DNA of 56,840 bases from JAJRXG01 sp964640065 (GTDB lineage Bacteria > Bacteroidota > Bacteroidia > Chitinophagales > Saprospiraceae). Of this stretch, positions 41,991 through 51,279 are shown one piece after another (positions within the stretch are counted from its first letter, which is position 1; each line of letters starts with the position of its first letter). The position numbers and the translations under genes were made by a program. Location of the stretch: NCBI GenBank assembly GCA_964640065.1, contig CAZXIE010000005.1, positions 1 through 56,840 of the forward strand. The letters run 5' to 3'. The notes below the pieces were generated by a model, which was not told the DNA's origin, ran no database searches, and saw nothing but the letters and a program-made list of their open reading frames with translations.

Positions 41991-43856
41991 ATGTTTGATA
42001 CATACGATGTCATAGTTGTTGGTGCCGGCCATGCAGGATGTGAGGCTGCTATCGCTTCCGCAAATATGGGGTCTCGAGTACTCCTAGCTACCATGAATAT
42101 GCAGACCATCGGGCAGATGTCCTGTAACCCTGCTATGGGTGGTGTGGCTAAAGGTCAGATCGTAAGAGAGATAGATGCGCTCCATGGTTACTCGGCGCGA
42201 GTAACTGATGTTAGCACCGTGCAGTTTCGCATGCTCAATAAATCTAAAGGTCCTGCCATGTGGAGTCCACGCGCTCAGAATGATCGCATGCTCTTTGCTG
42301 GGACATGGAGAAAGATGCTAGAAGAACATCCACTCGTTGACTTTTGGCAAGAGATGGTCTCGGGGCTTATAGTCAAAGATGGAGTATGTACTGGGGTAAG
42401 AACGAGCATAGGCCTTGAGATCAATAGCCGATCAGTGGTCCTCACCAATGGCACCTTCTTGAATGGTATCATCCACATTGGTGAAAAGCAACTCGGCGGA
42501 GGTAGAGCAGGGGAGAGAGCAGCGACTGGCATCACCGAGCAGTTAGTAGAGTTGGGATTCGAATCCGGGCGTATGAAGACGGGGACACCACCTAGGATAG
42601 ACGGAAGAAGCTTGGATTATTCCAAGATGGAAATTCAGCCAGGTGATGATGATCCCAAGAGATTTTCTTTTGTATCGGATACTACGCTTGATAAGCAACT
42701 GCCTTGTCATGTCTCCTATACGAGTCCTGAAGTTCATGAGGAACTTCAAAAAGGATTTGACAGATCTCCGATGTTCAATGGCCGCATCCGAGGACTAGGT
42801 CCTCGCTACTGTCCATCGATCGAGGATAAGATCGATCGTTTTTCAGATCGTGATAGACACCAACTATTTGTTGAGCCGGAAGGCTGGGATACATGCGAGA
42901 TCTATGTGAATGGATTTTCATCTTCGTTACCAGAAGAAGTACAGTACAAGGCACTGAAAAAAGTGGCGGGATTTGAGAATATGAAGATGTTTAGACCCGG
43001 ATATGCCATCGAGTATGATTTCTTTCCACCTACACAGTTATGGTCTAACTTAGAAACGAAGCTTGTTAAGAATCTCTTTTTTGCAGGCCAGATCAATGGT
43101 ACGACGGGATATGAAGAAGCAGCTTGCCAAGGGCTGATGGCTGGTATTAATGCGCACTTGAAGATCAATGAAGAAGCACCGTTTGTGCTCAAGAGATCTG
43201 ATGCTTACATCGGCGTACTCATCGACGATTTAGTTAATAAGGGGACGAAGGAGCCATATCGCATGTTTACCTCAAGAGCGGAGTATCGCATACTGATCAG
43301 ACAAGATAATGCCGACTTGAGATTAACGCCGTTAGCTGACTCTATCGGTATGAAAGGGCTTACGGAGAGATTAGAAAGAGTGGATCAGAAGCAAGATTCT
43401 ATGGACGATATAGAAGCGTACATCACAAAAGCTGCTGTTACTCCAGACCAGATTAATGGCTGGCTAGAGGAAAAAGGAAGTGCTCCTCTGAAGCAGCAAG
43501 TCAAGATGAAGTCAGTCTTACTGCGACCACAAGTTCACATCCAGGAGTTGAGAAAAGTACTTCCGCATCTTGATGAAGAACTTAATAAATACGACACCTC
43601 ACATATCGAGTCTGCAGAAGTTAACTTGAAGTATGAAGGCTATCTCAATAAGGAAAAAGAGATGGTAGAAAAGATGGAGAGACTAGAGTCGCTCGTATTA
43701 AAAGATAATTTTGACTACACCGTTATACAATCACTATCAGCCGAAGCCCGCGAAAAACTAACAGATATCCGACCACGTACACTAGGACAGGCGAGTAGGA
43801 TCAGTGGTGTATCACCATCTGATATAAGCGTACTCCTTGTACATATAGGCCGGTAA
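41991..43856 (+). CDS. mnmG: tRNA uridine-5-carboxymethylaminomethyl synthesis protein MnmG (GidA)
   Basis: A 621-residue FAD protein that with MnmE modifies the wobble uridine of several tRNAs. The FAD motif VVGAGHAGCEAAIA is at residues 10-23, followed by TMNMQTIGQMSCNPAMGGVAKG, TGTPPRIDGRSLDY, and the C-terminal EYRILIRQDNADLRLT and tRNA-binding end with LGQASRISGVSPSDIS. Length and motifs are standard. No mnmE in the window. Confidence 0.97.
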   Translation: MFDTYDVIVVGAGHAGCEAAIASANMGSRVLLATMNMQTIGQMSCNPAMGGVAKGQIVREIDALHGYSARVTDVSTVQFRMLNKSKGPAMWSPRAQNDRMLFAGTWRKMLEEHPLVDFWQEMVSGLIVKDGVCTGVRTSIGLEINSRSVVLTNGTFLNGIIHIGEKQLGGGRAGERAATGITEQLVELGFESGRMKTGTPPRIDGRSLDYSKMEIQPGDDDPKRFSFVSDTTLDKQLPCHVSYTSPEVHEELQKGFDRSPMFNGRIRGLGPRYCPSIEDKIDRFSDRDRHQLFVEPEGWDTCEIYVNGFSSSLPEEVQYKALKKVAGFENMKMFRPGYAIEYDFFPPTQLWSNLETKLVKNLFFAGQINGTTGYEEAACQGLMAGINAHLKINEEAPFVLKRSDAYIGVLIDDLVNKGTKEPYRMFTSRAEYRILIRQDNADLRLTPLADSIGMKGLTERLERVDQKQDSMDDIEAYITKAAVTPDQINGWLEEKGSAPLKQQVKMKSVLLRPQVHIQELRKVLPHLDEELNKYDTSHIESAEVNLKYEGYLNKEKEMVEKMERLESLVLKDNFDYTVIQSLSAEAREKLTDIRPRTLGQASRISGVSPSDISVLLVHIGR

Positions 43857-43898
43857 TGTATTTGCTAATTTGATATTTTAGCCTAGGTTATAATTGAG

Positions 43899-45386
43899 AT
43901 GATAGACCGTAAAAGGATAAGGATTGGGATGCTGAGCATGAGTATGCTATTTATGTGGGTATCACTGTCTTCTCAGACTTTAACCAAGGCACAAAGAGAC
44001 TACCTCAACAAGGAAATCCGATTCCTCAACGAGACCGTGCATCGGATGGTGATCATCTTTCAAGTCTATGAAAACTATAACAGTCAAGTTACTGAGCATG
44101 TCGACCTTCCTTCCGACGAAGGCATACTGAATACTGCCAAGCACCTGCCACCTAATTTATTTGCTGATAATAACTTGGTGATAGGAAATGACTCACCCAT
44201 AGAACTTTATAATGAACTCAAGACTGATCCAGTAAGAAACAACATGCCCCTTAATAGTTGGGGATTGATCCAGGATACTAGAAATGTAATCAACTTTCTC
44301 AATCAAGACCGCACAAGTCTTGATCAGATTATCGAGACCGAAGATTTGGACCAATTCGATAATATCCAGACGATCTATGAGCAGATAGAAAAGGCCCTAG
44401 AGAATTATGACAAGGTGAGAAATGCCGTGAAGGTCTTCGAAAAGCTCCATCAAGAAACTTATCACAATCAAGATTTATCTCCTGAAAGAAAGCAGATATA
44501 TACGGCGCTATTAGAACTCCACTACGACATCAAAAAACTGGTAAGACAACTTAGAAATGATAGCCGAAGCGGTGTTACTAATAATCTAGGAAAGGTCAAA
44601 AAAGAACTGAAGTGGCTGGATGCTTGTATTGCGAAATTAGAAAAGGTAGGAGAGAGATCTGATCTCAAAGGGGCCATCGTCTCTATAGAACTTCTTGTAA
44701 AAGATATAGAAGGATATCTCGATGGTAGTGGAGTGCCAGACGACTATAAACAATTTGGCAGTGGATACCATGTCCATAACTATCAGTTGCTACCTAAGAT
44801 CAATGAGTATGGATCGGGTTATGTATGGAAGCTCGAAGAGTTTTTTAAAAAGTATGACTGGCCAGTACTCAACCTATTAGAAGAACCTCACTATCTCAAA
44901 GTAGTCTATCCTGAGCGCATACCTCTTGAGATGCTAGAAGATGAAAGTCTAGATCCTGAGTTAGACATCCGGACGATCAATAAACCTGAACTTCCAGAGT
45001 TAGCTGATATCGTAGTACAAAAAGAGGAGAGTGCTCCCGCACCACCTCCTGTGAACATAATCATGTCAGAATCCATACGCTCTGATAGCTCTTGGTTAGA
45101 ACTAGATCTATATGATCACTTCAAATATGATGGAGATAGAGTCTCTGTCAGTTTTAATGGAGACTGGGTGATGCAAAATATTTCACTGGAAAAGGGTGGG
45201 AAGAAAGTCTACTTCGAGTTACGTCCTGGCCAAGAAAATATAGTGATCATCCGTGCTGATAACGAAGGCTGGACTACACCTAATACTGTAGGCATATCTT
45301 ATAAAGCCAAAAGAACTGAGGATAATTTTAGAGTCGTTAAGGACCTTTCGAAAAATCAGGCCATCGAGTTGAAAGTTCGTATGTGA
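43899..45386 (+). CDS. Secreted helical protein of unknown function
   Basis: A 495-residue protein with a signal peptide (MLSMSMLFMWVSLSSQ, cleavage near 26). Residues 30-290 are strongly helical and charged, with coiled-coil character (LNKEIRFLNETVHRMVIIFQ, ENYDKVRNAVKVFEKLHQE). The region at 360-385 is proline-rich. The last 105 residues form a beta-rich domain (SWLELDLYDHFKYDGDRVSV). I do not recognise a family. It may be a periplasmic or surface protein in the envelope group common here. Confidence 0.72.
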   Translation: MIDRKRIRIGMLSMSMLFMWVSLSSQTLTKAQRDYLNKEIRFLNETVHRMVIIFQVYENYNSQVTEHVDLPSDEGILNTAKHLPPNLFADNNLVIGNDSPIELYNELKTDPVRNNMPLNSWGLIQDTRNVINFLNQDRTSLDQIIETEDLDQFDNIQTIYEQIEKALENYDKVRNAVKVFEKLHQETYHNQDLSPERKQIYTALLELHYDIKKLVRQLRNDSRSGVTNNLGKVKKELKWLDACIAKLEKVGERSDLKGAIVSIELLVKDIEGYLDGSGVPDDYKQFGSGYHVHNYQLLPKINEYGSGYVWKLEEFFKKYDWPVLNLLEEPHYLKVVYPERIPLEMLEDESLDPELDIRTINKPELPELADIVVQKEESAPAPPPVNIIMSESIRSDSSWLELDLYDHFKYDGDRVSVSFNGDWVMQNISLEKGGKKVYFELRPGQENIVIIRADNEGWTTPNTVGISYKAKRTEDNFRVVKDLSKNQAIELKVRM

Positions 45387-45390
45387 CTGA

Positions 45391-45777
45391 CTAATTTAAT
45401 CGTGGAGATGCACACATCGTAAAGTCGGGTACTGGGATATCTCTTAGCGTCCCTTCAATGACTTTTTGCATCGTAAAGTGACCCTTCATCATACCTATCT
45501 CTGATTCGAAAGGACACCATGAGACATATGTATGAGATCCTCCAGGCTCGATCACAGGTTGTTCTCCTACTACACCATCACCTTTGACTTCTCTTTTGAG
45601 TCCTACAGAATCTATGATATACCAGTGGCGTCTGAGTAGCTGGACTGCTTCCTCACTTTCATTAGTGATGACGATACGATAACTGAAGATGTACTTCTTG
45701 TTCTTAGGCTCGGAGTGCTTGTGTTCGTATTTCGTTTGTACGACTATCTTGATTCCATGTGTAGTACATGTGGGCAT
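45391..45777 (-). CDS. apaG: ApaG-domain protein (Co2+/Mg2+ efflux-associated)
   Basis: A 128-residue ApaG protein. The central block RIVITNESEEAVQLLRRHWY, GDGVVGEQPVIEPGGSHTYV and MMKGHFTM form the family core. The single-domain fibronectin-like fold binds pyrophosphate compounds. The E. coli gene affects cobalt and magnesium resistance. It converges on the secreted protein gene with a four-base gap. Confidence 0.94.
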   Translation of the reverse strand: MPTCTTHGIKIVVQTKYEHKHSEPKNKKYIFSYRIVITNESEEAVQLLRRHWYIIDSVGLKREVKGDGVVGEQPVIEPGGSHTYVSWCPFESEIGMMKGHFTMQKVIEGTLRDIPVPDFTMCASPRLN

Positions 45778-45822
45778 AGCAAGGATTTCGTCCTCAAGAT
45801 AGGTTTATGATTTTACTATTAC

Positions 45823-46698
45823 CTAAAGAACATTAGCAAGTTGTTCTTTGATTTGGTCTAGCTCTACTTTCATCTGTACAACAATCTGCTGCAAAAGACT
45901 GTATTGAGCCTTTGATCCGAGGGTGTTGATCTCTCTTCCCATCTCTTGGGAGATGAAGTTTAGTTTCTTTCCTTTATTCTTTTCAGGTGCTTCAAGTGTC
46001 TCTATAAAGTAAGTGAGATGTTGGCTGAGTCTTACTTTCTCCTCGTGTACATCGAGTTTCTCGAGATAGTAGATGATCTCTTGTTCTAAGCGGTTTGTAT
46101 CGATGGACTCAGCTGGGATATGTTCTTCGATATTCTTATGAAGCTTAGCGAGGAGGTCAGTCTTCCGTGCTGCCTCGACACTATCGACTTGAGTGAGGAG
46201 TTCGCTGATCTGTGTGACTCTGCCTTGGAGATCTGCGCTGAGGGAGTCGCCTTCTTTCTTACGAAATTCATCTAACTGATTGATCGCTTTATCTAGTAAC
46301 TGAGAAAGAAAAGACCACTCCTCGTCGCTGATTGTTTCGTCATTAGGCTGCACGACATTAGGGATACGGATGATCGTCTGTATAAGATCTTGACCCGACA
46401 GACTGTGCTTTGATGAGACTTGTTCGAGTTGCTCGAGATAGGACTCGATGAGGGGCAAGTTTAATTTATAATCTACATCGCTATCTCCTCCCGATACGGA
46501 GATCGTGCAGTCCATCTTCCCGCGCATAACACTGTTCATGATGCGTTTTCGCAGATCGATTTCTTTAGACCTCAGTTGAGTTGGTGACTTGAGTCTAAGA
46601 TCCGAAGCCTTTCCATTCAGGGTCTTGATATCAATACTATAAGTTTTCCCATTATAGGTGTCTATAGCTTTTCCGTAACCCGTCATTGATAATAGCAT
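45823..46698 (-). CDS. yicC: YicC/YloC-family endoribonuclease
   Basis: A 291-residue member of the YicC family, which in E. coli and Bacillus cleaves RNA. The signature N-terminus SMTGYGKA and the C-terminal YFIETLEAPEKNKGKKLNFI SQEMGREINTLGSKA blocks are present. It is usually linked to gmk, which is not seen here. The gene lies divergent from the HU gene. Confidence 0.94.
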   Translation of the reverse strand: MLLSMTGYGKAIDTYNGKTYSIDIKTLNGKASDLRLKSPTQLRSKEIDLRKRIMNSVMRGKMDCTISVSGGDSDVDYKLNLPLIESYLEQLEQVSSKHSLSGQDLIQTIIRIPNVVQPNDETISDEEWSFLSQLLDKAINQLDEFRKKEGDSLSADLQGRVTQISELLTQVDSVEAARKTDLLAKLHKNIEEHIPAESIDTNRLEQEIIYYLEKLDVHEEKVRLSQHLTYFIETLEAPEKNKGKKLNFISQEMGREINTLGSKAQYSLLQQIVVQMKVELDQIKEQLANVL

Positions 46699-46840
46699 AA
46701 GATCGTTATTTCTAATTTTTTGCTAGATAGTAAAAAGAATTGAAGCCATCATATTGTATATTTTATTAATATGTAACTCATTCAAAAAAAGGAGCAAAAA
46801 TTTATGATAAGTGAATAATATTGCGAAATTTGTTCCACTC

Positions 46841-46873
46841 AGTTACGTAATCTAACTAGCGTAACTTGTTAGA
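46841..46873. promoter_or_regulatory. Overlapping inverted repeats upstream of the HU gene
   Basis: AGTTACG (46841) pairs with CGTAACT (46860-46866) across a 12-base spacer. TCTAAC (46851) pairs with GTTAGA (46868-46873). The two hairpins are mutually exclusive, 22 bases before the HU ATG. This could be an operator or an RNA switch; no direct evidence. Confidence 0.35.
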
Positions 46874-46894
46874 AACCAACTTATTAAAGGACTT

Positions 46895-47206
46895 ATGAGG
46901 AAAGCTGAACTGGTTAATCTTATCTCAGAGAAGACTGGAGTCCCAAAAGTGGATGTACTCGTATCCATGGAGACTTTTTTCAATGAAATCAAAGAAACAC
47001 TTTCGGGTGGTGAGAATGTATACATCCGAGGCTTTGGATCTTTCATCATCAAGAAGAGAGCGAAGAAGATCGGAAGACACATCAAGAAGAATGTATCACT
47101 AGAGATCCCAGAACACTACATACCTGCATTTAAACCAGCAAAGATATTTGTAGATCAAGTGAAGGATTCGGTTCATTCTTTACCTAAGGATGAAGTAGCA
47201 GACTAG
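46895..47206 (+). CDS. HU/IHF-family DNA-binding protein
   Basis: A 103-residue nucleoid protein with the HU fold: AELVNLISEKTGV, VYIRGFGSFIIKKRAKKIGR and a beta arm ending PAFKPAKIFVDQVK. The C-terminus is slightly extended with an acidic tail. HU proteins bend DNA and organise the nucleoid. The gene is preceded by overlapping inverted repeats and followed seven bases later by a TPR gene, which then leads to the mS38-like and RNase G genes. Confidence 0.93.
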   Translation: MRKAELVNLISEKTGVPKVDVLVSMETFFNEIKETLSGGENVYIRGFGSFIIKKRAKKIGRHIKKNVSLEIPEHYIPAFKPAKIFVDQVKDSVHSLPKDEVAD

Positions 47207-47212
47207 GTCGAG

Positions 47213-47992
47213 ATGGCGCTGCAGAAATCTCACATCTTAACCATCATAGGCTTCCTAATTTTCTTTGTGGTCTTACTCGCCATGAGGACGAAGCCCACTG
47301 AGTTAATCGAAAGAGAAAAGACGAGAGCACTTAATCTTCAGTCCACTGACGTAAATGCTCTAAAGCTCGAAGCGTCTTCTAGTTTATCATCTAATAACAA
47401 GGCGAGAATTCAAATCTTAGAGTCAGAATTAGCAGAAGCTGATGAAGATGAAAAGGTGGATATCTATAAAGATCTCTCCTCAGTCTGGTATGATGCTGGA
47501 GAGATAGGTATCGCTGGATACTATGCTGAGCAGATCGCCTTATCGCTCAATGATGCTGAAGCTTGGGGTATAGCCGGAACGACTTATGGCATCTGTATTA
47601 AGAGATCACAGAAGGACAAAGAGAGGTCTCTTTGCCTCAATAAAGCTCTAGAGGCTATCGAAAATGCGATCTCTCTAGCTCCCGATCAGATCGACTATCA
47701 GATTAATAAAGCGATCATATTAGCTGAAAACCCACCAGCTGAAAACCCGATGAGAGGTGTAAAGCTATTGCTAGATCTTAATAAAAACTTCCCTGAAAAC
47801 GTGCCTGTCATCAATAATATAGCGAGATTTGCACTCCAAACTAATCAGCTCGATAAAGCAGAGCAAAGATTATTAGGGGCCTTATCGATCGAGCCAAAAA
47901 ATAGATCGACTAACTGCCTATTAGTACAATTATATCAGGCGAAAGGTGAAGATGCCAAGATGGAACTTTATCGACCCAATTGTGATTTATAA
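47213..47992 (+). CDS. Membrane-anchored TPR protein
   Basis: A 259-residue protein with one N-terminal helix (residues 9-24, LTIIGFLIFFVVLLAM), followed by tetratricopeptide repeats (AWGIAGTTYGICIKRSQK, LEAIENAISLAPDQIDYQI, LDKAEQRLLGALSIEPKNR). The repeats should lie in the periplasm. Proteins of this shape are often found next to HU-family genes in Bacteroidota. The role is unknown. Confidence 0.82.
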   Translation: MALQKSHILTIIGFLIFFVVLLAMRTKPTELIEREKTRALNLQSTDVNALKLEASSSLSSNNKARIQILESELAEADEDEKVDIYKDLSSVWYDAGEIGIAGYYAEQIALSLNDAEAWGIAGTTYGICIKRSQKDKERSLCLNKALEAIENAISLAPDQIDYQINKAIILAENPPAENPMRGVKLLLDLNKNFPENVPVINNIARFALQTNQLDKAEQRLLGALSIEPKNRSTNCLLVQLYQAKGEDAKMELYRPNCDL

Positions 47993-48026
47993 GTCTAGGA
48001 AGACTAAAAACATAAAGAAATAATAT

Positions 48027-48119
48027 ATGCCTTGCGGTAAAAAACGAAAAAGACACAAGATTTCAACCCATAAGAGGAAGAAAAGACTTAGAAAAAACAG
48101 ACATAAGAAGAAGAAGTAA
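48027..48119 (+). CDS. AURKAIP1/COX24-domain small ribosomal protein (mS38/bS22-like)
   Basis: A 30-residue, extremely basic ORF that starts MPCGKKRKRHKISTHKRKKR and ends in a run of lysines. It matches the conserved tiny Bacteroidota protein of this domain, which is related to mitochondrial ribosomal protein mS38 and mycobacterial bS22. The pattern KKRKRHKxxTHKRKKRLRKN is almost the whole protein. The stop codon lies inside a terminator-like hairpin. It is probably part of the small ribosomal subunit; the family call is strong despite the length. Confidence 0.85.
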   Translation: MPCGKKRKRHKISTHKRKKRLRKNRHKKKK

Positions 48120-48137
48120 TCTCTGATTACTTCTTCT
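48109..48137 (+). terminator. Stem-loop overlapping the mS38-like stop codon
   Basis: Perfect 13-bp stem AGAAGAAGTAATC/GATTACTTCTTCT with a TCT loop; the TAA stop is inside the left arm. The T tract after it is weak (ATACCATTTT). It may terminate transcription or control translation end and stability of this small message. Confidence 0.6.
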
Positions 48138-48311
48138 ATACCATTTTATAATTAAGTGGCAGTTACTAAGTAGTTCTCATCAACCATTCAGTTATATAGA
48201 TCATGGAAGTACTCAAGCTTCCTAACCTACTCAAGTAATTTTATCTCTCTCCTGATTTTGAAGTGACTGCTCCACAGCACCATACGTGCTATGATCTAGA
48301 TAGATCTTTAT

Positions 48312-49862
48312 ATGCAGAAAGAATTAATTATTGATTCTACAGGGGAAGAAGTTGATATAGCTATCCTGCAGGATCGTCGGCTCATCGAGCTGCACAAAGA
48401 GAAACTCGGCAATGATTTTAATGTAGGTGATATCTACTTAGGTACCATCAAGAAGACAATGCCTGGGCTTAATGCCGCCTTCGTCGAAATCGGTCATCCT
48501 AAAGATGCCTTCCTCCATTATACTGATTGTGGTCCGAAGTTGTCCTCCATAACGAAGTATACATCTGGAGTAGCTAAAAAGAAAATCACAGCGTCCAAGC
48601 TTGATACTTTTCAGATACCAAAAGATATAGACAAACGTGGTAGTATAGATCAAGTACTGAAGAAAGGAGATCCAATCCTTGTCCAGGTCTTGAAAGAACC
48701 TATCTCCACTAAAGGTCCTCGATTGAGTTGTGAGTTGACTATTCCTGGAAGGTTTGTAGTGATCAGCCCCTTCAAGAATGTCGTAGCGGTTTCCAAAAAG
48801 ATTCCATCTGAGGAAGAACGTAAGCGACTCAAGAATCTGGTAGATAGTATCAAGCCCAAAAACTTTGGTGTTATCGTCAGGACTGCAGCAGAAGGAAAAA
48901 AAGTAGCCGATATCCATGAAGACATCATGGCGCTCATGGAGAAGTGGGAAGAGATACACAAGAAGCTTCAAGATGCTAAGAGATTCCAGCTCCTTCTTAA
49001 GGAACTAGATAAAACAGAAACGATCCTAAGAGATATCTTGAATGATTCCTTCCAAAAGATCGTGGTCAATAACAAGCAGACATACCATAACCTGAAAGGT
49101 TATCTAGGCACGATAGCTAAGGATCAAGTGAAGATCCTTAACCACTATCATGGTAAGAGACCCATCTTTGAGACATTTGGTATCACCAAGCAGATCAAGT
49201 CTTCCTTTGGTAAGTCACTTACACTGAGGAGTGGTGCTTATCTTATCATCGAGCATACAGAAGCGATGCACGTCATAGATGTGAATAGTGGTCCTAAGGC
49301 TAAGAAAATGGATCAAGAAAGTGCCGCTCTATCGGTGAATCTTGAAGCCGCAGAAGAAATAGCCAGACAACTAAAACTTCGAGATCTCGGGGGTATTATC
49401 ATTATCGATTTTATCGATATGCGTGTACCAGATAATAAGGCAAAGTTGGTCAAGTCCTTTAAGAAAGCCATGGCAAGTGATCGTGCGCAGCATACCATAC
49501 TTCCTCTGACGAAGTTTGGATTGATGCAGATCACAAGACAAAGAACACGTCCAGAACTTAATATCAAGACTGCAGAAGTATGCCCTAGTTGTCGAGGTAC
49601 AGGATCTGTCACGCCGAGTTTGTTAGTAACTGATGATATCGAAAGAAACCTTGACATGGTCTTCAGTTCACGACCGAAGACAAAGCTGACTATCAAGACA
49701 CATCCTTATGTTAAGTCACACGTAACAAAAGGCTGGCCAAGTTTAAGGATGCGATGGTTTATGAAGTACAACAAGTGGATCAATGTACAAGCTGATCCTA
49801 ATCTTGCGCTGAATAACTATAACTTCTTTGATCAGAAGGCAGACGAGATAAGACTCGACTAG
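48312..49862 (+). CDS. rng: Ribonuclease E/G family endoribonuclease (RNase G type)
   Basis: A 516-residue RNase E/G enzyme for RNA processing and decay. An S1 domain (residues 35-130, with a long insert) is followed by the RNase H-like catalytic region. HVIDVNSGPKAKK and IIIIDFIDMRVPDNKA supply the two catalytic aspartates, and CPSCRGTGSV supplies the zinc-link cysteines. There is no long C-terminal scaffold, so it is RNase G-like in size. It lies 192 bases from the mS38-like gene. Confidence 0.95.
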   Translation: MQKELIIDSTGEEVDIAILQDRRLIELHKEKLGNDFNVGDIYLGTIKKTMPGLNAAFVEIGHPKDAFLHYTDCGPKLSSITKYTSGVAKKKITASKLDTFQIPKDIDKRGSIDQVLKKGDPILVQVLKEPISTKGPRLSCELTIPGRFVVISPFKNVVAVSKKIPSEEERKRLKNLVDSIKPKNFGVIVRTAAEGKKVADIHEDIMALMEKWEEIHKKLQDAKRFQLLLKELDKTETILRDILNDSFQKIVVNNKQTYHNLKGYLGTIAKDQVKILNHYHGKRPIFETFGITKQIKSSFGKSLTLRSGAYLIIEHTEAMHVIDVNSGPKAKKMDQESAALSVNLEAAEEIARQLKLRDLGGIIIIDFIDMRVPDNKAKLVKSFKKAMASDRAQHTILPLTKFGLMQITRQRTRPELNIKTAEVCPSCRGTGSVTPSLLVTDDIERNLDMVFSSRPKTKLTIKTHPYVKSHVTKGWPSLRMRWFMKYNKWINVQADPNLALNNYNFFDQKADEIRLD

Positions 49863-49893
49863 GATACTTACTAGTCCGTAGTATCTTTCAGCA

Positions 49894-50940
49894 GTGACTG
49901 ATCTACTACCAGATATACAAGGTCGTAATATATTGATCGCTCCACTTTGTTGGGGACTAGGTCACGCCGCTAGATGTATACCGCTCATCAAGCATCTCTC
50001 TCATCATAACCATGTAGAAATAGCCAGTGACGGATTAGCTCTAGAGTGGTTAAGAAATGAGCTTCCAGATCATGATTTTCATGAGCTTCCGTCATACGAT
50101 ATAAAGTATACCGACAAGCCCACCTTTTTTAGAAATCTTGACCATCTCAGTTCTTCTTATACTGCTATCCAGGCGGAGCATCAAGCGACCAAGAAGATAC
50201 TTCAGAATCACCCTATAGATCTGATCATCTCAGATCATCGACTTGGAGTTAGGTCCGATGAAATAGAGTCCGTCATCTTGGCTCATCAACTGACGATTCC
50301 TTTTGATTCTAACTTAGCCAAAAAATCTGCTTCTGAGATTCAAGCGAGGTTGATATCAAGATTTGACCAATGTTGGGTCCCTGATTATCCTGAGGAAGAG
50401 AAGCAACTTAGTGGGACATTAAGTCATCAAGGCCTTTCCATACCTAAGACATATATAGGACCTCTATCCAGATTTGAAAGTACCCTGCAGGGCGATTACC
50501 AAACTGATCAGTACATATTAGTAATCCTATCTGGTGTAGAACCAGACCGCACACAGCTCGAGAGGAAGCTTTATGATATTCTGAGTGACCAGAACCAATA
50601 CAGGATTACTTTAGTAAGAGGTACTTCAGCTCCTAGGCCAAGCTACATGAAGACACTTGGGTCTCATTTCAAAGTATTGGACTTAGCTTCATCAGATGAG
50701 TTAGAGGGTTTGCTAGGCTCTGCTAGTTTAGTCATTTCTAGATGTGGTTATAGTACGATCATGGACTTACACATGCTCAAAAAGAAAGCCATCTACATCC
50801 CTAGCCAATATCAACCAGAACAGCTTTATCTGGGACAGTTAGCGGACCTCAAAATTGACTCTTCGTGTTTGCAAGAACATGATTTATCGGCCCAATCTCT
50901 ATTTACGGAAGTGAAAAAGCACTTAGGGCCATCTAAATAA
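49894..50940 (+). CDS. GT-B glycosyltransferase, MurG/UDP-GlcNAc transferase-like
   Basis: A 348-residue two-domain glycosyltransferase. The N-terminal acceptor domain begins NILIAPLCWGLGHAARCIPL with the glycine-rich loop of this fold. The C-terminal donor domain contains VILSGVEPDRT, KVLDLASSDELEGLLGSASL and VISRCGYSTIMDLHMLKKKA, ending with QPEQLYLGQL. The start is the GTG at 49894. The product could be a glycolipid or cell-wall precursor; no pathway partner is adjacent. One ATTTACGGAAGTG copy lies near its end. Confidence 0.83.
   Translation: MTDLLPDIQGRNILIAPLCWGLGHAARCIPLIKHLSHHNHVEIASDGLALEWLRNELPDHDFHELPSYDIKYTDKPTFFRNLDHLSSSYTAIQAEHQATKKILQNHPIDLIISDHRLGVRSDEIESVILAHQLTIPFDSNLAKKSASEIQARLISRFDQCWVPDYPEEEKQLSGTLSHQGLSIPKTYIGPLSRFESTLQGDYQTDQYILVILSGVEPDRTQLERKLYDILSDQNQYRITLVRGTSAPRPSYMKTLGSHFKVLDLASSDELEGLLGSASLVISRCGYSTIMDLHMLKKKAIYIPSQYQPEQLYLGQLADLKIDSSCLQEHDLSAQSLFTEVKKHLGPSK
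50901..50913 (+). repeat. ATTTACGGAAGTG motif, copy 9 (in glycosyltransferase gene)
   Basis: Exact G-variant copy, read Phe-Thr-Glu-Val in the glycosyltransferase. Confidence 0.85.
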
Positions 50941-51279
50941 AAGTGGTATTTTTTTAGTGTGATAAAGTCGCACACTGTATACATATACTATATGTGGTAA
51001 GTACTAACCACTGATAACGTAGCAGATATAGATGATATAAAATCATCATGCTAAAACCTACTACTTATCTCTACTTCTCAGGTAGTAGTGGACACATATA
51101 ACCTTTTTGCCATGGCATCGTTTGTGCCTATTCTTAGGCATAACCAAACGTCACTCTAAGTATCGTCCTAGATTCACAGACTAATGAGAAGGTGGAAATA
51201 GGAAAGAAGATGCAGGTATCGAGCGAAATCGAGATGCCTATTACTCAAGCATAAAAAGTACTTATGGTGAACATTTTAC
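50941..51279. other. Palindrome-rich gap; possible structured RNA or binding-site cluster
   Basis: This gap has no gene but many inverted repeats in under 200 bases: GTGTG/CACAC (50957-50975), GTGGTAAGTACTAACCAC (50994-51011, near-perfect), GATGAT/ATCATC (51031-51047), CTACTAC/GTAGTAG (51058-51088), TGCCATGGCA (51108-51117) and TGCCTA/TAGGCA (51125-51140). The arms are short and each could be chance, but the density is high. No known RNA family was recognised. Confidence 0.4.

Noticed and set aside
48438..48971. 177-residue minus-strand ORF
   Set aside because: It lies wholly inside the RNase G gene on the other strand, which has full motif support.
49863..49885. GATACT/AGTATC hairpin after RNase G as a terminator
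   Set aside because: The stem is six base pairs with an 11-base loop and no proper T tract.
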